DNA of 5,992 nucleotides from an uncultured Clostridia bacterium (GTDB lineage Bacteria; Bacillota_A; Clostridia; TANB77; CAG-508). The notes beneath the pieces were generated by a model. That model saw only the letters and a list, made by a program, of their open reading frames with translations. It ran no database searches and was not told the origin of the DNA. Position numbers and translations under genes: made by a program. How positions within the stretch are numbered: the stretch's first letter is position 1; each line of letters starts with the position of its first letter. Location: the NCBI GenBank assembly GCA_947628335.1, contig CANQZT010000097.1, positions 1-5,992 of the forward strand, read 5' to 3'. Positions 1 to 5,992 of the stretch are shown piece by piece.

Positions 1-174
1 TTCCTTATTTTGTGCATTTGTGTAATTCTTTGCTGCCTTCTGTGCTGTTGTAAATATGCCACGTTCTCCTATCGTCAAATTAATTGTTACTCCTGCAAGT
101 ATTAATAGCACTATTATTGTTATTACTAGTGCTATTAACGTTATTCCTTTCTCTTTTCTTGAAACATCCTCCAT
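1..174 (-). CDS. Prepilin-like protein, N-terminal part (runs off the left edge)
   Basis: Only the first 58 codons are inside the window and no stop is reached. The product starts with a short charged leader (MEDVSRKEKG, residues 1-10) followed by a hydrophobic helix from about residue 11 to 31 (ITLIALVITI then VLLILAGVTI) and then a polar stretch (GERGIFTTAQKAAKNYTNAQ). A basic leader ending in K-G just before such a helix is the layout of type IV prepilin signals, where prepilin peptidase cuts after the glycine (here after G10) and the helix anchors the protein or packs into a pilus core. Position +5 after the predicted cut is alanine (A15), not the usual glutamate. Clostridia often carry many such proteins with variable C-terminal parts, so the mature function cannot be told from this end. 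The start is fixed by AAGGAGG at 192-186, 11 bases upstream. It is divergent from asd. I am confident of the N-terminal class, not of the role. Confidence 0.8.
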   Translation of the reverse strand, partial: MEDVSRKEKGITLIALVITIIVLLILAGVTINLTIGERGIFTTAQKAAKNYTNAQNKE

Positions 175-260
175 TTTCTTTTGTTCCTCCTTGTTATTTA
201 TTTTCTTGCTTCATTTTATTTTAGCTATTTTACCTTTTCAATAAAACGGAAGGATGTTTC
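161..260. repeat. 10-bp perfect inverted repeat spanning the pilin-like gene start
   Basis: GAAACATCCT at 161-170 is the exact reverse complement of AGGATGTTTC at 251-260, with 80 bases between the arms. The 161-170 arm lies in codons 2 to 5 of the prepilin-like gene, right after its start codon, and the other arm lies in its upstream region. If the transcript starts beyond 260, the arms could pair and sequester the start region. The arms have 40% G+C in an otherwise very AT-rich stretch, so chance is less likely than for the A/T repeats nearby. The function is inference only. Confidence 0.4.
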
Positions 261-335
261 TTATCATTTATCTACATAATATTTTAATTCTGCTTGTTCC
301 ATTATTTGTATATCATTCATATAATATATATAAAC

Positions 336-365
336 TTATAAATAATATGATTATATTCTTATAAT
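336..365 (+). promoter_or_regulatory. Candidate sigma-A-type promoter of asd
   Basis: A perfect -10 box TATAAT at 360-365 lies 18 bases after a -35-like TTATAA at 336-341 (four of six matches to TTGACA). It would start transcription near 372, just before the ribosome binding site AAAGAAGG at 376-383. Another TATAAT at 320-325 has no good -35. The region is so AT-rich that -10 matches arise easily, so the call is tentative. No riboswitch-like fold (for example a lysine element) is evident in the 216-base divergent gap. Confidence 0.35.
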
Positions 366-390
366 AAATAATATTAAAGAAGGTATTTAT

Positions 391-1383
391 ATGTATAAAC
401 AAACTTATAAATTAGCAATTGTTGGTGCTACTGGATTAGTTGGCAGAACTGCACTTAAAGTATTAGAAGAAAAAAATCTACCAATTTCTAAATATGCTTT
501 TTTTGCCTCTAGCCGTTCTGCTGGAAAAGAAATCACTTTTAAAGGTAATTCATATACCATCTGTGAATTAGATGAACATTCTTTTGATGAAGGCTTCGAT
601 TTTGCAATTTTTTCTGCTGGTAGTGATACTTCAAAAAAATACTCTCCCATAGCTGTAACTCATGGATGTATTGTTGTAGATAATAGCAGTGCTTTTCGAA
701 TGGATAAAGATGTTCCTTTAGTTGTACCTGAGGTAAATTCCGAAGAAATTGAAAACAATCATGGAATTATTGCTAATCCAAATTGTTCTACAATTCAAGC
801 TGTTGTTGCTTTAAAACCCTTAGATGAAAAATATAAAATTAAAAGAATTGTGTATTGTACTTATCAAGCTGTATCCGGTGCTGGAAAAAATGGAATTGAT
901 GATTTAGAAAACGGTATAAAAGGCTTAGCTCAAAAAAAATTTCCACATCCAATTTTTAATAATTGCATACCTCATATTGATGTATTTTTAGATAATGGCT
1001 ACACAAAAGAGGAAGAAAAAATGATTAATGAAACTAGAAAAATTTTAAAACATCCAGATTTGAAAATAACTGCAACTGCAGTAAGAGTTCCAGTTATTAA
1101 CTCCCACAGTGAAAGCATTAACATTGAATTTGAAAATGAATTTGATTTAAATGATTTAATAAATACTCTTCAAAAAGCTCCAGGCGTTATTGTTAAAGAT
1201 GATGTAAAGAATAATATTTATCCACTTGCTACTTCTTCAAATGGATATGATGATGTTTTTGTTGGAAGAATTCGCAGAGATTATAGTGTAAAAAATGGTA
1301 TAAATTTATGGGTAGTTGCTGATAACATTAGAAAAGGTGCCGCTTCTAATGCTATACAAATTGTTGAACAAATGATTCATTAA
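391..1383 (+). CDS. asd: Aspartate-semialdehyde dehydrogenase
   Basis: This cytoplasmic enzyme reduces L-aspartyl-4-phosphate with NADPH to L-aspartate 4-semialdehyde, the branch point to lysine/diaminopimelate, threonine and methionine. The 330 residues match the usual family length of about 330-370. Visible motifs are the Rossmann nucleotide loop GATGLVG (residues 12-18), the SSRSAGK stretch (40-46) of the NADP-binding half, the catalytic cysteine C132 in NPNCSTIQ, Q159 in the YQAVSGAGK segment, and R232 and H239 in RVPVINSHSES, the expected substrate arginine and catalytic histidine. The C-terminus has NLWVVADNIRKGAASNA (305-321), typical of the family. All key residues are present, so the enzyme should be active. 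The start is supported by AAAGAAGG at 376-383, 7 bases upstream. It stands alone, divergent from the prepilin-like gene and convergent with nifU, with no other aspartate-pathway gene in view, so it is probably monocistronic. Confidence 0.97.
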   Translation: MYKQTYKLAIVGATGLVGRTALKVLEEKNLPISKYAFFASSRSAGKEITFKGNSYTICELDEHSFDEGFDFAIFSAGSDTSKKYSPIAVTHGCIVVDNSSAFRMDKDVPLVVPEVNSEEIENNHGIIANPNCSTIQAVVALKPLDEKYKIKRIVYCTYQAVSGAGKNGIDDLENGIKGLAQKKFPHPIFNNCIPHIDVFLDNGYTKEEEKMINETRKILKHPDLKITATAVRVPVINSHSESINIEFENEFDLNDLINTLQKAPGVIVKDDVKNNIYPLATSSNGYDDVFVGRIRRDYSVKNGINLWVVADNIRKGAASNAIQIVEQMIH

Positions 1384-1390
1384 ACCGAAT

Positions 1391-1449
1391 AATAGCTTCA
1401 TTTTAATTTCATACTGAAAAATTTTTAATACCATAAAAATGGAGCTATT
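1391..1449. other. Imperfect palindrome between convergent asd and nifU
   Basis: The arms 1391-1404 and 1436-1449 pair over 14 positions (13 Watson-Crick and one G-U), separated by 31 bases. Inside that loop TTTCA at 1407-1411 and TGAAA at 1415-1419 can form a smaller hairpin. Sitting 7 bases after the asd stop and 13 bases beyond the nifU stop, it could act as a shared transcription end or protect both 3' ends. Neither strand has a T-run directly after the stem, so it is not a canonical intrinsic terminator. The eight-T run at 1472-1479 lies inside nifU. Confidence 0.4.
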
Positions 1450-1462
1450 CATTGTAAAAATT

Positions 1463-1906
1463 TTATATAATATTTTTTTCGCAAGATATACAATTTGAAC
1501 ATTCCAAACTACACTTATCTTCTATAAAACTAGTATCTCTTCCTATCTTCTTATAATAGTCTATTATTGCAAGTTTAACTGCTTCTTCTGCTAAAACAGA
1601 ACAATGTATTTTCACATATGGTAATCCATCTAACGCTTCTACTACTGCTTTATTTGAAAGTTGCAACGCCTCCTCTACTTTTTTACCTTTTATTAACTCT
1701 GTTGCCATACTACTTGTTGCAATTGCTGCTCCACATCCAAATGTTTTGAACTTTACATCTGCAATAATATCATTTTCTATTTTTAAATATATTTTCATAA
1801 TATCTCCACAAATAGGATTTCCTGCTTGCCCTATTCCATCTGCATTTTCTATTTCTCCAACATTTCTAGGATTTGAAAAATGATCAATTACCTTATCTGA
1901 ATACAT
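1463..1906 (-). CDS. nifU: Fe-S cluster assembly scaffold protein (NifU/IscU N-terminal family)
   Basis: This is the scaffold on which Fe-S clusters are built from iron and the sulfur delivered by the adjacent cysteine desulfurase, before transfer to target proteins. It starts with YSDKVIDHFSNPRNVG (residues 2-17), the family signature, and has the three cluster-ligand cysteines C33 (in NPICGD, with D35), C58 (in FGCGAA) and C102 (in HCSVLAEEA, preceded by H101). The LPPVK chaperone-recognition motif of proteobacterial IscU is LPYVK here (95-99). After the domain ends near residue 125 there is a short tail with four cysteines, C132, C136, C139 and C142, spaced C-x3-C-x2-C-x2-C. This could bind a metal or cluster but is too short to be the NifU ferredoxin domain. 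The start is supported by AGAGGG at 1918-1913, 6 bases upstream. It is the second gene of an operon, 26 bases after nifS. The names nifU and iscU are both in use, and nothing here indicates nitrogen fixation. Confidence 0.95.
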   Translation of the reverse strand: MYSDKVIDHFSNPRNVGEIENADGIGQAGNPICGDIMKIYLKIENDIIADVKFKTFGCGAAIATSSMATELIKGKKVEEALQLSNKAVVEALDGLPYVKIHCSVLAEEAVKLAIIDYYKKIGRDTSFIEDKCSLECSNCISCEKNII

Positions 1907-1932
1907 CTCGTTCCCTCTTTCCTATCATAATA

Positions 1933-3099
1933 TTATTTTTCCTCATAAAGTGGAGACATTTTTCTTAATTTATTTACTACTTCCACAAGTGTATTTACTA
2001 AAAAATCCACATCTTCTTTTGTATTATCATCTCCAAAAGTTATTCTTAAAGAACCATGTGCTATTTCAGGCTCTAAACCTATTGCAACTAATACATGTGA
2101 TGGCTCAAGCAAACCTGAAGTACATGCCGAACCACTTGAAGCACATATCCCTTTCATATCTAAATTTAAAAGTAGTGCTTCTCCTTCTATAAATTTAAAA
2201 GAAATATTGGCATTTCCAGGTAATCTTTTAGTTCTATGACCATTCAATTTCACATATGGAATCTTTTGCTCTACTTCAGATATATAGTAATCCCTTAAAT
2301 TTGTTAACTTATCGTTATATTTATCAAAATTTTCATATACTAAATCAATTGCTTTTCCTAATCCTACAATTTCTGCTACATTTTCTGTTCCAGCTCTTTT
2401 ATTTTTTTCTTGATGTCCACCATCTTGAATTTTATCAAATTTTACTCCATTTCTTACATATAGTGCACCTATTCCTTTTGGACCATAAAATTTATGACCT
2501 GACATTGATAATAAATCAATATTTAATTCATTTACATTTATTTTTACATTGCCTACTGCTTGAACAGCATCTGTGTGAAAATATATATTATGTCTTTTTG
2601 CTATTTCTCCTATTTTTTTAATAGGCTGAATTGTTCCTATTTCATTATTCGCAAACATTATACTTATTAAAATTGTCTTATTTGTAATTGACTGCTCTAA
2701 TTCCTCTAGTTTAATTAATCCTTCTGAATCTACATTTAAATACGTTACATCAAATCCTTGTTTTTCCAAATTTTTACATGTATGCAGAACAGCAGGATGT
2801 TCTATCTTTGTAGTAATAATATGATTCCCCTTCTCACGATTAGCATATGCAACACCTTTTATAGCTAAATTATCACTTTCACTTCCACAAGAAGTAAAAT
2901 AAATTTCTTTATTATTAGCACCAATTGCTTTTGCAACCTTCTGTCTTGACTCTTCTACAACTTTTCTTGCTTTTCTTCCTATACTATAAATAGATGATGG
3001 ATTTCCATAGTTTAGCGAAAAATATGGCAACATTTCGCGTACCACTTCTTCTTTTGTTGGAGTTGTTGCAGCATGGTCAAAATATCTTATCTTTTCCAT
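1933..3099 (-). CDS. nifS: Cysteine desulfurase (NifS/IscS family)
   Basis: This pyridoxal-phosphate enzyme converts L-cysteine to alanine and leaves a persulfide on its own active cysteine, which it passes to the NifU scaffold and possibly to tRNA thiolation. The 388 residues are the normal length. Seen in order: YFDHAATTP (6-14), YGNPSS (31-36), the cofactor-phosphate loop FTSCGSESDN (68-77), H101 in IEHPAV that stacks on the cofactor, N151 in ANNE, D177 and Q180 in HTDAVQ, the cofactor lysine K203 in SGHKFYGPKG, and the sulfur-carrying C326 in SSGSACTSG. The long loop around C326 places it in group I (NifS/IscS), not the SufS group. R352 in LRITFG is the expected substrate-carboxylate arginine. 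The start is fixed by AAGAGGA at 3111-3105, 5 bases upstream. It leads the nifS-nifU operon, and no iscR-like regulator is next to it. All catalytic residues are intact. Confidence 0.97.
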   Translation of the reverse strand: MEKIRYFDHAATTPTKEEVVREMLPYFSLNYGNPSSIYSIGRKARKVVEESRQKVAKAIGANNKEIYFTSCGSESDNLAIKGVAYANREKGNHIITTKIEHPAVLHTCKNLEKQGFDVTYLNVDSEGLIKLEELEQSITNKTILISIMFANNEIGTIQPIKKIGEIAKRHNIYFHTDAVQAVGNVKINVNELNIDLLSMSGHKFYGPKGIGALYVRNGVKFDKIQDGGHQEKNKRAGTENVAEIVGLGKAIDLVYENFDKYNDKLTNLRDYYISEVEQKIPYVKLNGHRTKRLPGNANISFKFIEGEALLLNLDMKGICASSGSACTSGLLEPSHVLVAIGLEPEIAHGSLRITFGDDNTKEDVDFLVNTLVEVVNKLRKMSPLYEEK

Positions 3100-3125
3100 T
3101 TTTTTCCTCTTTTCTTAAAGTTATT

Positions 3126-3153
3126 ATTATATATTATATGAATTTATTGTACA
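3126..3153 (-). promoter_or_regulatory. Candidate promoter of the nifS-nifU operon
   Basis: On the minus strand a -10 box TATAAT (3131-3126) lies 16 bases after TGTACA (3153-3148), which matches four of six positions of TTGACA. A second TATAAT at 3138-3133 has only a poor -35 (GTTATA at 3161-3156). Transcription would begin about 20 bases before the nifS start. A separate promoter is expected because a strong terminator stands between ileS and nifS. The AT-richness makes the exact boxes uncertain. Confidence 0.35.
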
Positions 3154-3161
3154 TATATAAC

Positions 3162-3193
3162 AAAAAAGATTGATTAAAAAATCAATCTTTTTT
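3162..3193 (-). terminator. Intrinsic terminator downstream of ileS
   Basis: The arms 3162-3174 and 3181-3193 are perfect reverse complements over 13 bases. A further T-A pair (3175/3180) closes a four-base loop. The minus-strand stem ends in six T residues, and the hairpin begins 4 bases after the ileS stop codon, the right place and orientation for rho-independent termination. The stem has few G-C pairs, as expected in such an AT-rich genome. Because the A and T tails are part of the stem, it may also work weakly on the other strand. Confidence 0.85.
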
Positions 3194-3197
3194 GTTC

Positions 3198-4928
3198 CTA
3201 TTGCAAATTTTGGCTACATCTATGACAAATAGTTGGATTTTCCTTATCCTCTCCTACTGTTTTAGAAATCATCCAGCATCTTTCACATTTTTTGCCTTCT
3301 GCTTGTTCTACCTTTACTCCTATATATTGGTCATCATCATCTTTTTTTCCATTTACAATTTCTACATCAGAAACAATCAATATTTCCTTTAGTACCTCTT
3401 CTTTTCCTTTTATAAATTCATATTCTTCACCATCTGCAATTAATGTTACTTTTGCTGCAAGTGATAAACCTATTTCTTTGTTTGCTCTTGCAACTTCTAG
3501 TTTTTTTGCAACTTCATCTTTTATTTTAATATATTTATTCCACTTTTCTTCTAACTCTTTATTATCATATTTTGGATTTGCTTTTGGATAATAATCTAAC
3601 ATTACACTTTCAGTGTTTTCTCCTGCTTTATGTGGCATAAATTTCCAAATTTCTTCTGCAGTAAAACATGTCATTGGAGCAAGAATTCTTACAAGTGCTG
3701 ATAATATTTCATACATAGTAGTTTGAGCAGATCTTCTTTCTTGTGAATCTTTCTTACAAGTATATAATCTATCTTTAATTATATCTAAGTAGAAAGAACT
3801 CATATCAACCACACAAAATTGATTAATTGCATGATACGCATTATGAAAATCATAACTATTATATGCTTCTGTACAATCTTTTATTAATTTATTCAACCTT
3901 GTAAGTGCCCATTTATCTATTTCTTGTAAATTATCATAAGAAACTGGTGAATTTACATCGAAATCGCTTATATTACCTAATATATATCTTGCTGTATTTC
4001 TTATTTTTCTATAAACTTCTGTTACTTGTTTTATAATATTTTTTGAACCACTAACATCAGATTTATAATCAGATGATAATACCCAAAGTCTTAATACATC
4101 TGCACCAGATTCATTAATAACATCTTTTGGATCAATACCATTTCCTAAGCTTTTAGACATCTTTCTACCTTGCTCGTCTACAGTATATCCATGAGTTAAT
4201 ACTTCTTTATATGGTGCTTTTCCTTTTGTCGCAACACTTGTTAAAAGTGATGATTGGAACCATCCTCTATATTGGTCACTTCCCTCTAAATACATATTTG
4301 CTTCTGGTAAACCACGCTCTGCAAGTACAGATTCATGAGTTGAACCAGAATCGAACCACACATCCATTATATCTGTTTCTTTTTTGAACTCTGTACTTCC
4401 ACAATGAGGACATTTTGCTCCATCTGGCATTAATTCTTTTTCAGATAATTCAAACCATGCATTTGAACCTTTATTTTTAAATATTTCTTGTACCTTTTCT
4501 AAACTTTCTGGTGTTACATATTCTTTTTCACATTCAGCACAATAAAAAATAGGAATTGGTACTCCCCAAGTTCTTTGGCGAGAAATACACCAATCATTTC
4601 TATCTTCTACCATTTTAGAAATTCTTTCTTCTCCCCATGCAGGATACCATTTTACGCTTTTTATAGCTTCTAAAGTTTCCTTTCTAAATCCATCAACTGA
4701 TGCAAACCATTGATTAGTTGCTCTATAAATTACTGGATGTTTACATCTCCAACAATGTGGATAAGAGTGATTTACTACTTCTGATGCAAGTAAATATCCA
4801 TTTTCATCTAGCCACTTAATAATTTCTTTATCTGATTTTGCATAATACATACCAGCAAATATTCCTGCTTCTTCTGTTTGATGTCCTTTACTATCAATAG
4901 TAACAACAATATCTAAATTATTTTTCAA
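3198..4928 (-). CDS. ileS: Isoleucyl-tRNA synthetase, C-terminal part after the frameshift
   Basis: This open frame encodes the rest of IleRS. The nominal first codon at 4928 is TTG and corresponds to an internal leucine. No convincing ribosome binding site precedes it, so independent initiation is unlikely. It carries HSYPHCWRCKHPVIYRAT (54-71), WCISRQRTWGVPIP (113-126), a C-x2-C pair at 130/133 and another at 173/176 that probably form a zinc site, WFDSGSTH (191-198), and the class I KMSKS loop (256-260, about residues 603-607 of the joined protein). The anticodon-binding helical domain follows, and then a C-terminal zinc finger with C548, C551, C568 and C571 (CERCW and CHRC), as in the bacterial IleRS type that needs zinc for charging. 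All of these are intact, which argues against long-standing decay. Confidence 0.85.
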   Translation of the reverse strand: MKNNLDIVVTIDSKGHQTEEAGIFAGMYYAKSDKEIIKWLDENGYLLASEVVNHSYPHCWRCKHPVIYRATNQWFASVDGFRKETLEAIKSVKWYPAWGEERISKMVEDRNDWCISRQRTWGVPIPIFYCAECEKEYVTPESLEKVQEIFKNKGSNAWFELSEKELMPDGAKCPHCGSTEFKKETDIMDVWFDSGSTHESVLAERGLPEANMYLEGSDQYRGWFQSSLLTSVATKGKAPYKEVLTHGYTVDEQGRKMSKSLGNGIDPKDVINESGADVLRLWVLSSDYKSDVSGSKNIIKQVTEVYRKIRNTARYILGNISDFDVNSPVSYDNLQEIDKWALTRLNKLIKDCTEAYNSYDFHNAYHAINQFCVVDMSSFYLDIIKDRLYTCKKDSQERRSAQTTMYEILSALVRILAPMTCFTAEEIWKFMPHKAGENTESVMLDYYPKANPKYDNKELEEKWNKYIKIKDEVAKKLEVARANKEIGLSLAAKVTLIADGEEYEFIKGKEEVLKEILIVSDVEIVNGKKDDDDQYIGVKVEQAEGKKCERCWMISKTVGEDKENPTICHRCSQNLQ

Positions 4929-4947
4929 TCCACAAAGATAGTCTTCT

Positions 4948-5970
4948 TTACCATATCCGTGGTGCTGTGTGAACTGCTCCTGTACCTGTGTCTAATTCAA
5001 CAAGTATAGTATCATCAGAGCCAAGTACTACTCTTGAATCTCTATCTAAAAATGGATGTTTACAAATTACTCCTTCTAAATCTTTACCTTCAAACTCAGC
5101 AATTATTTTATATTCTGTTATTCCAGCTTTTTCCATAACTTTCGAAACAAGTTCTGTTGCTATAATTACTTTTTCTTTTCCAATATCTACAATACTATAT
5201 TTATAATCTGCACCTATTGTTATTCCCATATTTCCTGGCAAAGTCCATGGAGTTGTAGTCCAAATTACAAAAAATGTATTATCTTTATCAAATTTTCCTT
5301 TTGAATCTTTTACTGGGAATTTTACATATGCTGTATGCGAATTTACATCTTTATATTCTATTTCTGCTTCTGCAAGTGCTGTTTCACAATCAGTACACCA
5401 ATATACTGGTTTTAATCCCTTATATATATACCCTTTTTTATACATATCTGCAAATACCCCAATTTGTTTTGCTTCCATTTGAGGTTGATATGTTATATAT
5501 GGATTATCCCAATCTGCTAATACTCCTAGACGTTTAAATCCTTCAATTTGCTTGTCTTTATAATCCATTGTAAATTTTTTACAAGTGTTACGAAATTCTG
5601 TAACTGGTATTTCATCACGATTTAGTCCTAATTTTTCAATTGCTTTTTTTTCAGTTGGCATTCCATGTGTATCAAATCCTGGTACAAAAGGAGTATAATA
5701 CCCTTGTAAGTTTTTATATCTTACTATTGTGTCTTTTAGTATTTTATTTAGTGCATGACCTAAGTGAATTTCTCCATTTGCATAAGGAGGCCCATCATGT
5801 AATACAAAAGGTTCTTTTCCTTCATTTTTTTCAAGCATCTTTTCATATAGCTTATTTTCAAAAACACTTTCTAAGACTTTAGGTTCGTTTTCTGGAAGAC
5901 TTGCTCTCATTGGAAAATCTGTCTTTGGTAAATTTAATGTTGAACTATAATCTTTCTTTTTTTCACACAT
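4948..5970 (-). CDS. ileS: Isoleucyl-tRNA synthetase, N-terminal part up to the frameshift
   Basis: These 340 codons hold the first half of the Rossmann catalytic fold and most of the CP1 editing domain. Visible motifs are the leader segment LPKTDFPMRASLPENEP (14-30), the class I signature PPYANGEIHLGH (61-72, the HIGH-type motif being HLGH), PGFDTHGMPTE (97-107), where the more usual form is PGWDTHGLPIE, KPVYWCTDCETALAEAEIEY (187-206), and the threonine-rich editing motif TTTPWTLPGN (238-247). It stops three codons after HTAP and so lacks the editing aspartate, KMSKS and the tRNA-binding parts. If real, this fragment alone could not make a working synthetase. The start is supported by AAAGGAG at 5986-5980, overlapping GAGAGG nearer the ATG. 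Confidence 0.85.
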   Translation of the reverse strand: MCEKKKDYSSTLNLPKTDFPMRASLPENEPKVLESVFENKLYEKMLEKNEGKEPFVLHDGPPYANGEIHLGHALNKILKDTIVRYKNLQGYYTPFVPGFDTHGMPTEKKAIEKLGLNRDEIPVTEFRNTCKKFTMDYKDKQIEGFKRLGVLADWDNPYITYQPQMEAKQIGVFADMYKKGYIYKGLKPVYWCTDCETALAEAEIEYKDVNSHTAYVKFPVKDSKGKFDKDNTFFVIWTTTPWTLPGNMGITIGADYKYSIVDIGKEKVIIATELVSKVMEKAGITEYKIIAEFEGKDLEGVICKHPFLDRDSRVVLGSDDTILVELDTGTGAVHTAPRIW

Positions 5971-5992
5971 ATTTTTCCTCTCCTTTATTAAA

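Larger units (their letters stand above)
3198..5970 (-). pseudogene. ileS: Isoleucyl-tRNA synthetase, interrupted by one frameshift (whole locus)
   Basis: IleRS attaches isoleucine to tRNA-Ile in the cytoplasm and hydrolyses mischarged valine in its CP1 editing domain. The locus would encode about 923 residues, the usual bacterial length, but the frame breaks after HTAP at residue 337. Read in the first frame the minus strand continues R-I-W-stop (stop at 4950-4948). Dropping the G at plus-strand 4959 restores HTAPGYGKEDYLCG and joins the second frame exactly. HTAPGHG-x-x-D is a conserved editing-domain motif, so the repair is convincing. With no other damage over some 2770 bases, the break is either very recent or a sequencing/assembly error. 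A single base change makes the second more likely, since ileS is normally essential. It ends with a strong terminator. Only 22 upstream bases are visible, so a T-box leader, common for such genes in Firmicutes, can be neither seen nor excluded. Confidence 0.9.

Noticed and set aside
56..244. A 62-codon hydrophobic plus-strand frame at the left edge.
   Set aside because: It is the antisense of the prepilin-like gene, whose strong ribosome binding site and family motif decide the strand.
254..364. A 36-codon hydrophobic plus-strand frame starting with ATG at 254 behind GGAAGG.
   Set aside because: The purine-rich site touches the ATG with no spacer, so initiation is unlikely, and the product has no recognisable feature.
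335..375. Near-direct repeat of CTTATAAATAATAT (335-348) at 358-375.
   Set aside because: Almost pure A/T, imperfect and short, so chance similarity in a low-complexity promoter region is enough to explain it.
405..650. An 81-codon minus-strand frame inside asd.
   Set aside because: It overlaps the conserved Rossmann region of asd on the opposite strand and has no recognisable motif.
1456..1479. A/T hairpin followed by eight T residues as an asd terminator.
   Set aside because: The stem has no G-C pairs and a mismatch, and the T-run lies within the nifU coding region, so I would not call it a terminator.
1933..2700. Open frames on the plus strand opposite nifS, with very leucine- and histidine-rich products.
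   Set aside because: They are antisense to a clear cysteine desulfurase, have low-complexity composition, and show no ribosome binding site or family motif.
4945..4966. Programmed +1 frameshifting to express full-length IleRS.
   Set aside because: The proline tRNA reading CCA would re-pair poorly on CAC, no stop or pausing element sits at the slip codon, and no programmed shift is known to me in ileS. The CGG codon at the site is probably rare here, but that alone is weak support.
4988..5882. Several plus-strand open frames opposite ileS.
   Set aside because: They lie wholly antisense to conserved IleRS sequence and their products look like reverse-complement artefacts.
5971..5992. T-box leader expected before an aminoacyl-tRNA synthetase gene.
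   Set aside because: Only the ribosome binding site and a few bases are inside the window, so nothing can be said for or against it.

Overview
The window is strongly AT-rich DNA and reads like a low-GC Firmicute, most likely a gut-type member of the Clostridia. This is inferred from the A/T-ending codons, the strong purine-rich Shine-Dalgarno sites, a nifS-nifU type Fe-S assembly pair, and a prepilin-like protein of a kind that is common in these bacteria. The taxonomy below that level cannot be settled from the sequence.

Layout from left to right. Positions 1-174 (minus) hold the first 58 codons of a prepilin-like, single-anchor surface or secretion protein that runs off the left edge. Positions 175-390 are a divergent intergenic region with a candidate asd promoter and a 10-bp inverted repeat. 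Positions 391-1383 (plus) encode a complete aspartate-semialdehyde dehydrogenase (asd). Positions 1384-1462 separate convergent genes and contain a long imperfect palindrome. Positions 1463-3099 (minus) carry a two-gene operon: nifS (cysteine desulfurase) then nifU (Fe-S scaffold), 26 bases apart. Positions 3100-3197 hold a candidate promoter for nifSU and a strong intrinsic terminator for the gene before it. Positions 3198-5970 (minus) are ileS, isoleucyl-tRNA synthetase, split into two open frames by one apparent extra base at about 4959. The last 22 bases contain its ribosome binding site.

How the genes relate: nifS and nifU work together, since NifS releases sulfur from cysteine as a persulfide and NifU builds the cluster on its three conserved cysteines. 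Asd supplies aspartate semialdehyde for lysine/diaminopimelate, threonine and methionine synthesis. IleRS charges tRNA-Ile. Apart from nifSU these are separate transcription units of core metabolism. I see no mobile element, CRISPR array, RNA gene or evident novel multi-gene system. The points most worth a second look are the ileS frameshift inside the editing-domain motif, the four-cysteine tail on NifU, and the prepilin-like protein with an alanine where pilins normally have glutamate.
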